Shown here: one piece after another, positions 41,999 through 53,500 of the stretch
Numbering within the stretch: the stretch's first letter is position 1
How the letters are laid out: each line of letters begins with the position of its first letter
From: Spirogloea muscicola
Lineage: Eukaryota > Streptophyta > Zygnematophyceae > Spirogloeales > Spirogloeaceae
Direction of reading: 5' to 3'
Assembly (NCBI GenBank): GCA_009602725.1
Contig: WELB01000064.1
Coordinates: forward strand, 407,462 to 471,461
DNA length: 64,000 nt
The notes under the pieces: generated by a model
The model's database searches: none
Told to the model about the DNA's origin: nothing
Seen by the model: only the letters and a program-made list of their open reading frames with translations
Position numbers and translations under genes: made by a program

Positions 41999-42582
41999 TG
42001 TAGTGACTCGACCCCTGTAGACAAGCAATTATGCGGTCTAAGTCCTTGTTAGGTTCGGACGTTGGGGTTTAGGAGCAAACCCCTACACCGTGAAGCACCT
42101 CGCGCCTCAGCGCGCAGCGGAAGTCTCGCCCTGTGGTGCCGCCGTCAGGCGGCGTCTCCACCTCCCGGGCACCAGCCCGCAGCTAGCCCACCAAGGGCCG
42201 GCCACGGACGCCTTGCAGCACGCCAGCAGCGTCCTGCGGTGGCGGGCTGCAGCAGCAGGCGCGGCAGCAGGGCTGCGCCGCTTTCGGGGCTTCACTGATC
42301 CGAACTGGTATCCGTGTCTCTGCCCCCAGACTCCTAGTGCTCCCAGTGCCGCCTTCCCTCAGGGGCGCATGGGGTCGCTCCATGGCCCACCCCGCGGGGC
42401 GGGCCACATGCGGTCCCCCCCCGAGGGGCAGGCCTGCCGAGGGGAAGGCCCCGCTGGCGGGGCCGACGTGTCGAGGCGCCGGGGTGGACACCGCGCCACC
42501 GCGACCCCCGTGCGCCGGGCGCCAGGGTGGACACCGTGCTACCACGGCCCCGTGCGCCGGGCGCCAGGGTGGACGCCGCGCC
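41999..42582 (-). repeat. LTR of a further family, minus orientation, truncated
   Basis: The minus strand ends GAGTCACTACA at 41999 and carries the conserved CTTCCGCTGCGCGCTG block and an AACAAGGACTTAGACC end region, which are LTR hallmarks here. Its start has been removed at 42583, where the family C element begins. U3 contains runs of GCGCCAGGGTGGAC (three near-copies at 42455-42580). Confidence 0.6.
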
Positions 42583-43539
42583 TGTAACATTCCCTCCGTT
42601 TGAGAGTGCCAACGGTGTAACGTCCCCACCGTTACGTGACATTTAACCTTGGGTTAAACGCTAACGCGTGGTAACGGCACGCGGCCCCGGTATCGTTGGC
42701 GTGCAACACGTGGGCGACGCGCGCCAGTGACGCGCGGCGCACCGCGGCTCGCTGGAGCTGTCGCCGCAGGGCCGCCTGGGCCCCCGGGCCATGGCCGCCG
42801 CGCCGCGCAGGGCGGCACCGCGCAGTACGGCACCGCGCCGCGCAGGGCGGCACCGCGCAGGGCGGCACCGCGACGCACCCGTCGGCAGCATGTCCGCCAC
42901 ACCGGTGAGCGCACCTCATGGCCGCTGGACTCGTAGTGACATACCTGTGACGCGTGTAGCGCTGTGACGCGCCTGGCGGCGCCGCGCAGGGCGGCACCGC
43001 GCAGGGCGGCGCCGCCCTCACGACCGTATCCCCCCGTACGGCCCGCCTTCTCGAGGTGGGCCTTGAGGCGAGCCTCCCAGAGACCCCTGGGGAGGGTGGC
43101 ACATGAAGCACTAGAAGTAGGGCTGAGACCTGCCTCAGGGCACCGGTCGAAGTGAGCGAAGCCCACGCCAGAGAGAGGCGCACAGCCCTGCTGCCGCCTG
43201 CTGCCGCAGCTCGTCCACGCAGGCCTGCTGCTGCCTGCTGCCGCAGCTCGTCCACGCAGGCCTGCTGCTGCCTGCTGCTGCAGCCCGACGCCGCAACCCG
43301 TCCCTGCGGATCTTCCTCGGCTCTTCTGAAGGTAGACTGTGGCTGCTCCCTTTGGGGACAGTTGCTGGCCCGTACCGAGAGGTGAGTCGCCGCCTGTCGG
43401 CGGCGCCTCAAGGCAAGGTATGCTGGGGGTCCACGAGGTGCTTCACTGTGCTGGGGGTTTGTCTCTAAACCCCAGCGACCGAAACCAATCAGCACGTTCT
43501 AACCCTTGACTGTCTGAGAAGGGCCTAGAACGCTTCATT

Positions 43540-43551
43540 TGGTATCAGAGG
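43540..43551 (+). other. Primer-binding site for initiator tRNA-Met
   Basis: TGGTATCAGAGG begins two bases after the family B 5' LTR. It is the same site used by the family A, C and D elements in the window, so these families share one tRNA primer. Confidence 0.85.
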
Positions 43552-44095
43552 AGTCCTTGCATCTGGCTAAGCCTCGTATATGTCGTGATGATACGACTGA
43601 CCATGCAAGTTTCCTTCTGATGCTCTGGCACTGACTAGTCTGTTGTGACTTAAGGTCCTTGCCAGAGTGTACTCGTGGATCTGCATCGGCTGGCTGAATG
43701 GTGCTGTGAACACTCGCCCGCTGCATCCACGCATCCGGGGTCGGCCAATGTCAAGTGGTTCTCCGCCCCGGCGGCAATCGCAATTGCCAGGTCAGTACTT
43801 CGCCTGCGTAACCACCTGCGGTCGGCGGATTGCCTGTCTCTTGACAAGGAGGTGAAACCGACTGCCGATGGGCGGCAAAGTCTGACTATGTGCCAGAAAC
43901 TGGTCCGTACTCCACTTCTGGCCCCTCCCTCAGCTGCGCGTGCTGCTTTGCGTTTTGGGGGTATGACCGCGCTATCATGATTGCTTTGCTTGCCTGGGGC
44001 ACCAGCTTGCTCAGCAACATTGTGGTAGTATTGTCTCAGCAGTGTGTCTTATGCCAACCACTGACTTGATCCCTCACGTGTGATGGTGTAAAGGC

Positions 44096-44791
44096 ATGGA
44101 GTCTGCTGACTCGAGTGCGCAATCTAGTCCTCCTCCGCCGGCAGTACCACCGGCTGTGGTCGAGGAGATGGTGAATGAGATGGCGGGGCTCCAAGCGGCC
44201 GGCGCGAACGGCCTGACATCCGCCGAGGCGCGGCGTCTTGAGCGCCTGAGTGAGCAAGTAGAGGCTGGAGTCCCTAGTTTGGATCTGCTGGTTAATCCTG
44301 TGTTGAGGTTGTTATGCAAAGAGTGTGGTGCGAACACTGATTGCCCGCATGTGCGCGGGTGAGCAGCGGGTTCGCCGCCTCAAGGTGAAAGTAAGCCATG
44401 GCGCGCGGCTGGGCCTGTCCAGCCGTGCCAGCCTGTCAAGTATGATGGGCAACGCAGCCTCGCCGCCTGGCTCCGTGAGTTGAACATGTGGTTCGTGTTG
44501 TGTAAAGCACCTGTACCATCCCGTGTGGGAATCGCGACCACGTACCTCACGACGGATCCCGCAACTGTTTGGGCATCCACGAAGTCGTCCTCCCACCCCA
44601 GAGTGTCTGATCACTGGGACTTCTTCACCCGCTCTCTCACCATCCAGTACGGAAAGGTGCGTGCGGAGCTCAATGCCCGCAATTTGGTCGACGTCATTCG
44701 CATAGTGGGCAATGATTTCGAAGAGTATGTACGGCACATTCATTTGTTGTTGATGAAATGCGGTACAATGGACGCCAAACAGCAAGTGTAA
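44096..44791 (+). pseudogene. Gag of the family B chromovirus
   Basis: The ATG at 44096 gives MESADSSAQSSPPPPAVPPA, VVEEMVNEMAGLQAAGANG and a helix TSAEARRLERLSEQVEAGVP. Frameshifts near 44330 and 44390 lead to LNMWFVLCKAPVPSRVGIAT, DHWDFFTRSLTIQYGKVRAE and FEEYVRHIHLLLMKCG, ending in a stop at 44791. This corresponds to the capsid. Positions 44800-46050 should hold the knuckle and protease but I find neither motif; the DNA there is degenerate or deleted. Confidence 0.8.
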
Positions 44792-46059
44792 CGCTTCAAG
44801 GCGGGTTTCCCGCACTGCGTGGCAGTGTTGTCCTACTAAAAAATAGTCACGTTAGAAGCTGTGTCATCCCTAGATGTATGTACAAAAGCGCTGCCATGGA
44901 TTTGGCAAACTGGCTTTGATGTGGGTGACAAGTGGCGTGTGTGCCACCGCGTCCTTGCTTGGCGCTCAATTCTGTGTGCGTTCTCGTCAATGTGGTAATT
45001 GTCGCTTGTGTTTCAAAAGGACGTTCCATGTGTAACAGCTATCGGCTGTGCTGCTAGTTAGCACAGGCTTGCCGGGACCCCTCAGACGTGTACGAGTTGG
45101 GCTCTCATGTAGTAACGCCCAACCCAAGCTGGCCTAGTTGTGGCTCTATGCCCGTGGAAGTTGTGGACTTTGTCGTGAGATCAGTACTGTGTGATGCCTC
45201 AACATGGGTGGCCCCTGCTTTGGTACTCACCTTGCCATATCTCTGGTGTTGGCGGCTGGCGCGCCCTCACCATGCTTTGTGCGTGGGCACAATCCAAATC
45301 CTGGAAGCCTATGGTGTTTGGCACTGTAGTGAGATGAGGACTGTGGCTGGCCGCCATCCTCATTGACCTAGTGGCCTCTGTGGCCCTGGTCAGTAGCACC
45401 TCGGTGTTATCTACTTCCAGTACAAGTCCATGGCTTCCCATAGCTGTTGATGATGTGATCACGGCTATGGGCTGAGTGGGTGTGCTGAGGCAGGGTTGGC
45501 GAATGTTGTCAATGCCACCTGCAGCACCTGCTGCCTGGAACTCTCTTCACCTGTACACTCCTTGCGGTGCCTACGTGTCATGCCACTTGTGTCGGGTATG
45601 GACGAGACCATGTGTGTCTCAATGTCCTGCTCGAGTGGTCTGTATGTAAGCCCGTATGTTGAGTGCGCAGATTGCGCCAGTGGTCCAGCTATGTGCCTGA
45701 GTATCTCTGTGCACTTGAGTAAGCTGCCGGCACGTGATGCCCTCAGCTGTATACTCGAGTGCATTTTGGGTACTCTGGGTGAATGCTCATCTCCGCCTTT
45801 GGTTGTCAAAGGGTTGACCAGTATGGGATTGCTTTGACCAGCATCCTGGCAAGCTGAGCCGGAAGGCTGTATTCGAAGACGTACTCTCACATGACTCCAG
45901 CTTTGGCTGAGTATCTCATTGTGATGACGCGCACAGACTTTCCCCCTGACTCTGCGAGTGTTGTATACTCAACATGGTGTGACTCTTGACAATTGTCATG
46001 CGGTGCACCCATCCTCTTCGTTGTGAAGTAGGCTGGAGTCTTTAACCGTGCATCGAGTA

Positions 46060-47300
46060 TGAGTTCTAAACAAGCTCACTGTCAAGAAAAACAAATTTTT
46101 TGCTTAGCATTTATGAGATGTGAAATCATCTTGCGGGAGCTTACGCGTATAGCTCCCCCGCTTTGCAAAGTGGTAATGACCATTTGCGTCTCACACCTGA
46201 GGAAGTCCCGCATTTGGCTTGTTGTAGGCCACTCGGTTACTTCTGATGCAAGATGCTCCGTTTTGGTGTCACCAAAAGCACTTGCTATGTGTCAGGTTGT
46301 GATGATGAAAGTCTGTGGCCCCCTGCTGTGTGACTCTGTGCTGGTTTACCTGGTGGCAGACTGGTGTTCAGTAAAACGCCTGAGGATCACGTACTGCACC
46401 TGCAGCATGTACTGCAATTGCTGCGTGCAGATCAACCATATGCCAACTATGTGTACAACCAGCCGGAACACACATAGGGTATGTTTAGAACAAAGACGGG
46501 GTTTGCGTCAACCCCACCAAGTAGTAACGGACTGTAGTAGTAAGTATGCCACGGAGTGTGCCACATTAGCGTCCCTTCTTGGGATTCGCAAACTACTTTC
46601 GTAAGTTCCTATAAGGGTACGGAAGTATGGCATCTCCTCTTACGAAGCTCACTCGTAAGGACGTAAGCTGGGTGTGGACGTCCGAATGCCAGAGGGCATT
46701 CGAGGATATGAAAACGGGTCCTGGTGCATCCACCCGTTTTGGTCTTGCCTCGAGAAGGCGTGCCATTAGTAGTAGTAACGCCTCTTGATCGGCACTGGTG
46801 CCGTTCTCAGGAGGGTCACCCCGTAGCATTTGAAGGTAACCTGCTTTGTCCTGTAGCGCGTAACTTCGCTACGGGGGAGCAAGAGCCCCTTGCTGTTGTG
46901 CACGCCCCTACACTGTGGCGATGCGATCACGAGGGTGTTGAATTTACGGTCATAACGGATCACCGTTGACCTACTTTCACACACAACAGCAAATGAGCAG
47001 GCGTCAAGCACAGTGAGCTAAGTGCATGGCCACATTCCGTTTCCAGTGATTGTACCGCTCTGGAAGTATGAATGTTGCGGATTCGGTAACCCGCAACATT
47101 GCAGGGGCTGCTGTGGCGGCTGTCTTGCACGCTTCAGGGGTTCAGACCTCAGACGTGCGGCCTACTCGTGGAGCTGCTCGGCAGTCCACCGCCAACCTCT
47201 CTGAGCTTTATGTGCGTATTCGTGATGGGTATGGCACAGACCCATGGTTTGCAAGTGAACAAGTGAAACCAATACACGCACACTAGTAAATGGCCAAGGC
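46060..47300 (+). pseudogene. RT and RNase H of the family B chromovirus, degenerate
   Basis: RT is recognisable only in pieces: FSKTPEDHVLHLQHVLQLLR from three frames at 46365-46430, and a QPEHT ... KTGF trace of the RT connection at 46455-46505. The YLDD motif is lost (YLVAD at 46346-46360). RNase H and its tail are better kept: LPREGVP, VAFEGNLLCPVARNFATGEQ, EFTVITDH, SMNVADSVTRNIAGAAVAA, SANLSELYVRIRDGYGTDPW. At least eight frameshifts are needed. Confidence 0.75.
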
Positions 47301-48650
47301 TTCTGGTGGCGAGGTGACGCCATAGCAGTCCCTGACTGCAATGCCTTGCGCAGCAGTATCTTGCACGAACTGCATGAGCCTCCGTATAGTGGTCATTTGG
47401 GTATGGGAAAGACAAAGAAGGCTGTCCAGCTTCTCTTTTGGTGGCCGGACTTGAAAGTCCAAGTGGAGTCTTTTGTGAAGACTTGTGCCACCTGCCAGCG
47501 CAGTAAGGCACGCTCTCATAAGCCTGCCGGGTTGCTCCAACCGTTGGAGATTCCTCCGAGGAACTGGTCTGATATAAGTGTGGATTTCATCACCCAGTTG
47601 CCGATGACGCGGAATGGCCATTGTCGTATATGTGGAGTTTAATGAGTCTGAGTAAAATGGCGCATTTTGTGCCTACGACCACAAAGGTGTCAGCCAAAGA
47701 GTTTGCTGGTATATTCGTGAACCGAGTATGGAAACTGCTCGGAGTCCCCGAGCGGATCGTGTCTGACCGCGACCCTCGCTTTACGGGGCACTTCTGGAAA
47801 GAAGTGTGCAGGCTGATTGGCACCCAGCAATCCATGTCCACGGCTTTCCATCCCCAGACAGATGGTCAGACGGAAAGAATGAATCGGGTGTTGGAAGACA
47901 TACTACGGCATTTTGTAGACCCCAGCCAAAGTGACTGGGATGAGTATCTTACTCCAGTGGAGTACGCTGTGAATGATGCCTTCCACAAGTCCTACTAAGA
48001 CACCCTTCTTTCTGGATTATGGTCAGCTTCCCCGAGCACCTTTACAGGTGAGGAGGTAAAGCACCGGCGAAAGAAGTATGCTGATCGACGTCGTCGCCAT
48101 GTATCCTTCGACGTGGGTGCTCAAGTGCTCTTAAGCACACAGCATCTCTCCATGCGGGCTGTAGGCACGCCTAAGTTGCTGCCAACGTGGTTGGACCCTT
48201 CGTGTAGTGCGCCTGGTCGGCAAGGTCGCATATGAGCTGGATACTTCGGTACCATGGAAAGTCCACAGAGTTTTCCATGTGTCCCAGCTCGAGCCATTTC
48301 ATGCAAATGGTTGTGTCCAACCGGCCCCACCTCCCCTTATCGTCGAGGATGAGGAAGAGTATGAGGTGGAGGAGATCTTGTCTTACCGCGACGAACTCCG
48401 TGGGCGACGTAAGTCCCGAGAGTATCTTGTAAAGTGAAAGGCTATGGGCCTGAACACAATACGTGGGAACCTTGGGGCCATCTTGCCCATTGCCCGTCCG
48501 TTCTCCGTAAGTATCTTGCAAAGAAGCAACTCCCTCCTTTGCGTTGTACTTCTAAAGTCGTCAAACAGATTGCACGTCAGAAGTAATCCACGTGTAATCT
48601 TCCCTTCCGTACTCATGTACCGTTCCGTCATTCCCGAGGACGTGAACATC
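47300..48650 (+). pseudogene. Integrase and chromodomain of the family B chromovirus
   Basis: The zinc region is HEPPYSGHLGMGKTKKAVQL followed by CATCQRSK. The core contains SVDFITQLPMTRNG, MAHFVPTTTKVSAKEFAGIF, PERIVSDRDPRFTGHFWKE and HPQTDGQTERMNRVLEDILR, so all three DDE residues can be seen, with one frameshift near 47620. It runs to QSDWDEYLTPVEYAVNDAFH at 47998. After a gap come VRLVGKVAYELDTSVPWKVH, RVFHVSQLEPFHANGCVQP and the chromodomain EEYEVEEILSYRDELRGRRK, SREYLVK, with a stop at 48435. The tail PEDVNI ends at 48651. Confidence 0.88.
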
Positions 48651-50395
48651 TAAGTGGGGAGGAATGTAACGTCGCCACCGTTACCCAAGGTTAAACGCTA
48701 ACGCGTGGTAACGGCACGCGGCCCCTGTATCGTTGGCGTGCGACACGTGGGCGACGCGCGCCAGTGACGCGCGGCGCACCGCGGCTTGCCGGAGCTGTCG
48801 CCGCAGGGCCGCTCGGGCCCCCGGGCCATGGCCGCCACGCCGCGCAGGGCGGCACCGCGCAGTACGGCACCGCGCCGCGCAGGGCGGCACCGCGCAGGGC
48901 GGCACCGCGACGCACCCGTCGGCAGCATGTCCGCCACACCGGTGAGCGCACCTCATGGCCGCTGGACTCGTAGTGACATACCTGTGACGCGTGTAGCGCT
49001 GTGACGCGCCTGGCGGCGCCGCGCAGGGCGGCACCGCGCAGGGCGGCGCCGCCCTCACGACCGTATCCCCCCGTACGGCCCGCCTTCTCGAGGTGGGCCT
49101 TGAGGCGAGCCTCCCAGAGACCCCTGGGGAGGGTGGCACATGAAGCACTAGAAGTAGGGCTGAGACCTGCCTCAGGGCACCGGTCGAAGTGAGCGAAGCC
49201 CACGCCAGAGAGAGGCGCGCAGCCCTGCTGCCGCCTGCTGCCGCAGCTCGTCCACGCAGGCCTGCTGCTGCCTGCTGCTGCAGCCCGACGCCGCAACCCG
49301 TCCCCGCGAATCTTCCTCGGCTCTTCTGAAGGTAGACTGACTGTGACTGCTCCCTTTGGGGACAGTTGCTGGCCCGTACCGAGAGGTGAGTCGCCGCCTG
49401 TCGGCGGCGCCTCAGGGCAACGTATTCCGCTGCGTGTCCACGTGGTGCTTCACTGTGCTGGGGGTTTGTCTCTAAACCCCAGCGACCGAAACCAATCAGC
49501 ACGTTCTAATCCTTGACTGTCTGTGAAGGGCCTAGAACGCTTCAAACGGTGCCGGTAACATTACATGATTGTATCGTATCTACCATATGGAAGTCCCAAA
49601 CGGTACCGGTAGGTTTTGCTCCACTGTATGTAGCTAAGTACGGTTCGAGGTCCCGGACTCCGTACCACGTGCGCACGCCTCGGGCCCACGCCCTGCGGGC
49701 TGGCCGGGTGGGCCAGCTCTCCCTCAGGCCAACGTCTTGCGGGCTGTGGGCCAGCTTGGCCTCATGGCCTCATGGCCACAGTCCTCATGTCCTCAGTCCC
49801 TTGGCCCCGTGAGCCAGGCTCTTGGCTTGGCACGCCACCTCCTTGGCGCTAGTCCCTTTGGACTCGTGCTACAGGCCTCTGGCCCTGTGCGCCAGCCTCT
49901 GGCACTTGTCGTGTCCCCTTGTCAGGCCCGCCCCTCCGGGGAGGACCTTGGGGGCGACCCTCGTCACACCCTCAGGGGAGGGGTGGCAGATGGAACGCTT
50001 ACCAGTAGTAGGCAGAGGCCAGAATTCTCAGTCGGACCCGTGACACCAAGAGAGGCACAGCCCTGCTGCTGCCTGCAGCCGCAGCCGCCGCCACAGCTCT
50101 GCTGCTGCCGCCTGCTGCCCAGCCCGTCGCCGCAGCTCGTCGCTGCGGGCCTCGCCGGCTCTCCGTATGTAATATGGCTGCGCCCCTTGCGGGGACAGTT
50201 GCTGACCCTGGTCGACGCGCCGCCTTTCGGCGGTGCCTCAGGGTAAGACTTCCGCTGCGCTCTGTGCGCATTTGTGTGCGCTGTGTGCGCTGGCGTTCCA
50301 CTCTGTAAGGGAGTTGTCTCCAAAACACCCTATGTCCGAAACCCAAACAGGACGTTCTGACTCTAGCTTGTGTGGGTAGGGACAGAGATGTCACA

Positions 50396-50874
50396 GTTGG
50401 TACGCATAAGTTGCTGCCAAAGTGGGTTGGACCTTTCCGTGTCATGCGCCTGGTTGGCAAGGTCGCATATGAGATTGATACACCGGTACAATGGAAAATC
50501 CACAAAGTTATCCACGTGTCTCAACTCGAGCCATACCATGCGGATGGCCGTGTCCAACCGCCCCCACCTCCCCTCGTTGTTGATGGCGCGGAGGAGTTTC
50601 AAGTGGAGGAGATTTTGTCACACCGGGACAATCTTTGTGGGTGTTGTACATCTCGTGAGTACCTCATCAAGTGGCTCGGCATTGGGCCTGAGCACAATAC
50701 TTGGTAATCAGCGGCCAATCTTGCTCATTGCCCTTCCCACGTCCAGCAGTATTTGACAGGAGGCCAAGCCTCTTCTCTCCGTCCTCCAAAATCTTTCCGC
50801 CGGGCTAAACACCCTGGGTATCTGTCGTGCTCCCTTCTTGTTCCCGAGGACGTGAACATCTAAGTGGGGAGGTA
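50396..50874 (+). pseudogene. Sole remaining body of the family C element: tether and chromodomain
   Basis: Between the two family C LTRs only about 480 bases remain. They code GTHKLLPKWVGPFRVMRLVG, KVAYEIDTPVQWKIHKVIHV, SQLEPYHADGRVQPPPPPLV and a chromodomain (EEFQVEEILSHRDNLCGCCT, SREYLIKWLGIGPEHNTW), stop at 50707. Everything from the primer site to the integrase core is missing. The chromodomain frame is uninterrupted, but no ATG starts it. A polypurine tract AAGTGGGGAGG precedes the 3' LTR. Confidence 0.85.
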
Positions 50875-52118
50875 TGTAATGTTCCCTCCGTCTGAGAGTG
50901 CTAACGGTGCTGGTAATCTTACATGATCGTATCGGATCTACCGTTTGGAAGTCCCAAACGGTACGGGTAGCCTTGCTCCACTGTATGAGTAGCTAAGTAC
51001 GGTCCGAGGCCCCCAGCTGCGTACCGCACGTGCACCTACGTGCACCGCCAGGAGGCGCCGCTTCGCGTCCTGTAATGAAACAGCCGTCTCGTTAAGCCAC
51101 ATGGCTCTGTTGCCATTACATGACCAATTATTTGGGCCAGCTGACCCGCCAGCTGGCGGGCTGGCTGGCCGGGCAAGTGGCCCGCCCGGGTGCGGGCCCC
51201 GCCCGTCCCGAAATACCCCTCGCCAGGATCCGCCCGTTCGAGGGAGGATCTTTGGGCCTGCCGCAAGGCGGGCCTTGGGGCGAACCTGCTCACACCCCTG
51301 GAGGGGGGGTGGCACGGGGAAGCACCAAGGAGCCTCAGGGGCTGAGTGAGGCTCATCAATCAGTTGGAGCCCGGGAAGCCCAGGAGCAGCCTTGCCGCTG
51401 CTCGCCGCTGCAGCCGCCGCTGCACTCTGCTGCGGGGCCTGCTGTGCCGGCCTGCGCCCAGGAAGTGGAGTTGCCGTCAAGGCGGCGCCACAAGGCCTGT
51501 CTTCCGCTGCGCTATGCGCTAGTGCTTTCTTGTGTAGTGGGTTGGCCTCTGAACCCCCTATGCTCGAACCCAATAAGGACTGCTCTGTCTAACTGCGTGT
51601 TTAGGGCTAGGTTCCTTGCAATTTGGTATCAGAGGCGGTCTTGCATCCATCGCGCTTGTGACTTCTTGTGCTCGCTGCTGATAATGCAAGGATCCCCTTG
51701 ATATGCTGGCTTGACTTTTTCTGTCAAAGTTGAAGTGCTTGCCAGACGTTGGTCCGTGAGGCGGCTCAGCGGAAGCGCCGGATGCAGATGCATCTTTGCG
51801 CAGAGCCAGCGGCGACCAACGCCAGATTGCGGACTGATCCTCGAGGACCACTTGCTGCGTTCGCTACTCTGGAGGTGAAGCTTGAGCTTGCAGCTTTTGT
51901 GTGGTGAGGTCAGTCGTGTGACCAGCATTAATTGTGAGCATCGGTCTTGGTCACATAGCGGCTGTCTGCCTGCCTGCTGATTGAGGTGGGGATTTGTGCG
52001 CTGCCTTGCTTGCTCGCTTGCTGCTGCAGCAGTCTTGCGATGTCTTGTATTGCAGTATGGAGGGTGTAGTTTGCTGACTGTCGGAGCTGAATTGATCCTT
52101 CAGTGTCCCTCAGACAGA

Positions 52119-53500
52119 ATGGCTTCACGTACCTCCAGCGCAAGATCCGGCCCTCCTCGGACGGCAGCGCGGTCGGCTGTGGATGCAGCGGCTGCTGTGG
52201 AGCGGTCGGCTGTGGATGCAGCGGCTGCGGCGCGGTCGGCTGCGGATGCAGCGGCTGCCGCGGAGCGGACGGCTGTGGATGCAGCGGCTGCTATAGGACG
52301 GTCGGCTGTGGATGCAGCGGCTGCTATAGGACGGTCGGCTGTGGATGCAGCGGCTGCCGCGGAGCCGGTCGGCTGTGGATGCAGCGGCTGCGGCAAGGCC
52401 AGATACTGTGGATGCAGTGGCTGCTGCGGGGCAAGCCCTTGAGGGGCACGCCGAGCTCGGAGCCGAAGGCCACGAGGGCTTGTCGGCTGAGGAGGTGCAG
52501 CGGATGGCCCTTCTTGAGCAGGACTTGGCAGCAACCAAGCTTACGGCGGACCCAGCTCAATACCGGCTCAATGCAAGGATTTGCTCAGAGCAGCGGTCCC
52601 TCCTCGTCCGGCAGCGCGCCACAGAGCGGCACCTGCAAGAGGTGGATGCCTCGGTGCATTTGGTGCGAAAGAGCAACGGCCCCCCAGAGCATGGACTTGC
52701 TTGGGCCCATGCACCCAGGCAATACTCCGGTCACGACGACCGGGGTGGGTGCCAGCCTTGGCTCGACGAGATGGACGAGTGCTTTATTTGCTCGCTCACG
52801 ACGGCGGAGGCCCGCGTGCGTCTCGCGTCAACCTACCTCGTCGGGGAGCCAAGAGAATGGTGGAATTCCATCAAGAGGGGCTCGACGCCTGCAGAGTACA
52901 ACCGATGGGACTTCTTCTGCAGCTCTCTCTTGTCCACATAAGGGGACCCTCACGAGGAGCTGCACGCCCGTGACGACCTCGATGCTCTCCACATGGAGGG
53001 TGAAGGCAAGGAGGCCTTTGAGGCCTATCTTTGGACCTTCCGGCTTCTGCTCTCCAAGCTACACACCGAGCCTATGCGTCCCATTGAGCAATGTCAACGC
53101 TTCAAGGCTGGATTGCCTAAGCGTTATCGCGAATTTGTCGCGGTGGTTTCCACGACGGCGAAACAGCTCACGGACTTCACCACAATGGTGGAGCAAGCCC
53201 GCAAGGTGCTTGGGGCGACGCAGCTTGCAGGACCGAGCAAGTGTCCCCTGCTGGAGGCAGGCGCTTCTGATGCAGACCGACGCAACAAGCGGTTCCAACC
53301 ACGCCAAGATTCGACCGCGCGTCCACAAGGCGGCTTCTCCAAGCCGCGCGTGGAGGAAGCGGGATGCTTCAAGTGCGGTGACCTGGGCCACATTCTCAGG
53401 GACTGCCCGGCGGCATCTTCGAGGCCACGTCCACAGCGCCCGATGGGCCGGGACAAGGGCGGCTTCAATGGGAAGCGTGAGTGCCTGACCCTTGCCTCTG
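52119..53500 (+). pseudogene. Gag of the family A chromovirus with RSAVDAAAA repeats
   Basis: From the ATG at 52119 (MASRTSSARSGPPRTA) six units of the form RSAVDAAAAxx follow. A one-base insertion near 52364 shifts the frame, and two more units (RSAVDAAAAARPDTVDAV) lie in the new frame. The capsid reads LSAEEVQRMALLEQDLAATK, PRQYSGHDDRGGCQPWLDEM, EWWNSIKRGSTPAEYN. A TAA at 52939 replaces the Tyr codon of LSTYGDPHEEL. The frame then continues with MEGEGKEAFEAYLWTFRLLL and the knuckle CFKCGDLGHILRDC. One frameshift and one nonsense change are thus all that separate it from an open gag. The Ala-rich repeat has no counterpart in the other gags here. Confidence 0.88.

Larger units (their letters stand above)
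42616..49544 (+). mobile_element. Complete family B chromovirus, duplication AACGG
   Basis: The element has a 5' LTR at 42616-43537 (TGTAACGTCCCCACCG ... AACGCTTCA), a primer-binding site TGGTATCAGAGG at 43540-43551, an internal part, a polypurine tract (AAGTGGGGAGGAA, ending 48664) and a 3' LTR at 48665-49544. AACGG lies at 42611-42615 and 49545-49549. The 922-bp and 880-bp LTRs are very alike; the 5' copy has an extra CTGCTGCCGCAGCTCGTCC-type unit. The similar LTRs and the perfect duplication argue for a younger insertion, yet the internal frames are heavily broken. It may have been copied in trans as an already defective RNA. Confidence 0.93.
42583..50395 (+). repeat. Family C 5' LTR, split by a complete family B element
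   Basis: 42583-42615 is the LTR start (TGTAACATTCCCTCCG ... GCCAACGG). 49545-50395 is the remainder, ending AGAGATGTCACA. The two parts join at the AACGG duplication and then match the 3' LTR at 50875 (GGTAATCTTACATGATCG-like, AAGTCCCAAACGGTAC). U3 contains the GGCCAGC-rich tract at 49690-49900. Confidence 0.82.

Noticed and set aside
51624-51635. tRNA gene fragment
   Set aside because: The TGGTATCAGAGG word lies two to four bases after LTR ends at several loci and is only the complement of a tRNA 3' end, so it is a primer-binding site.
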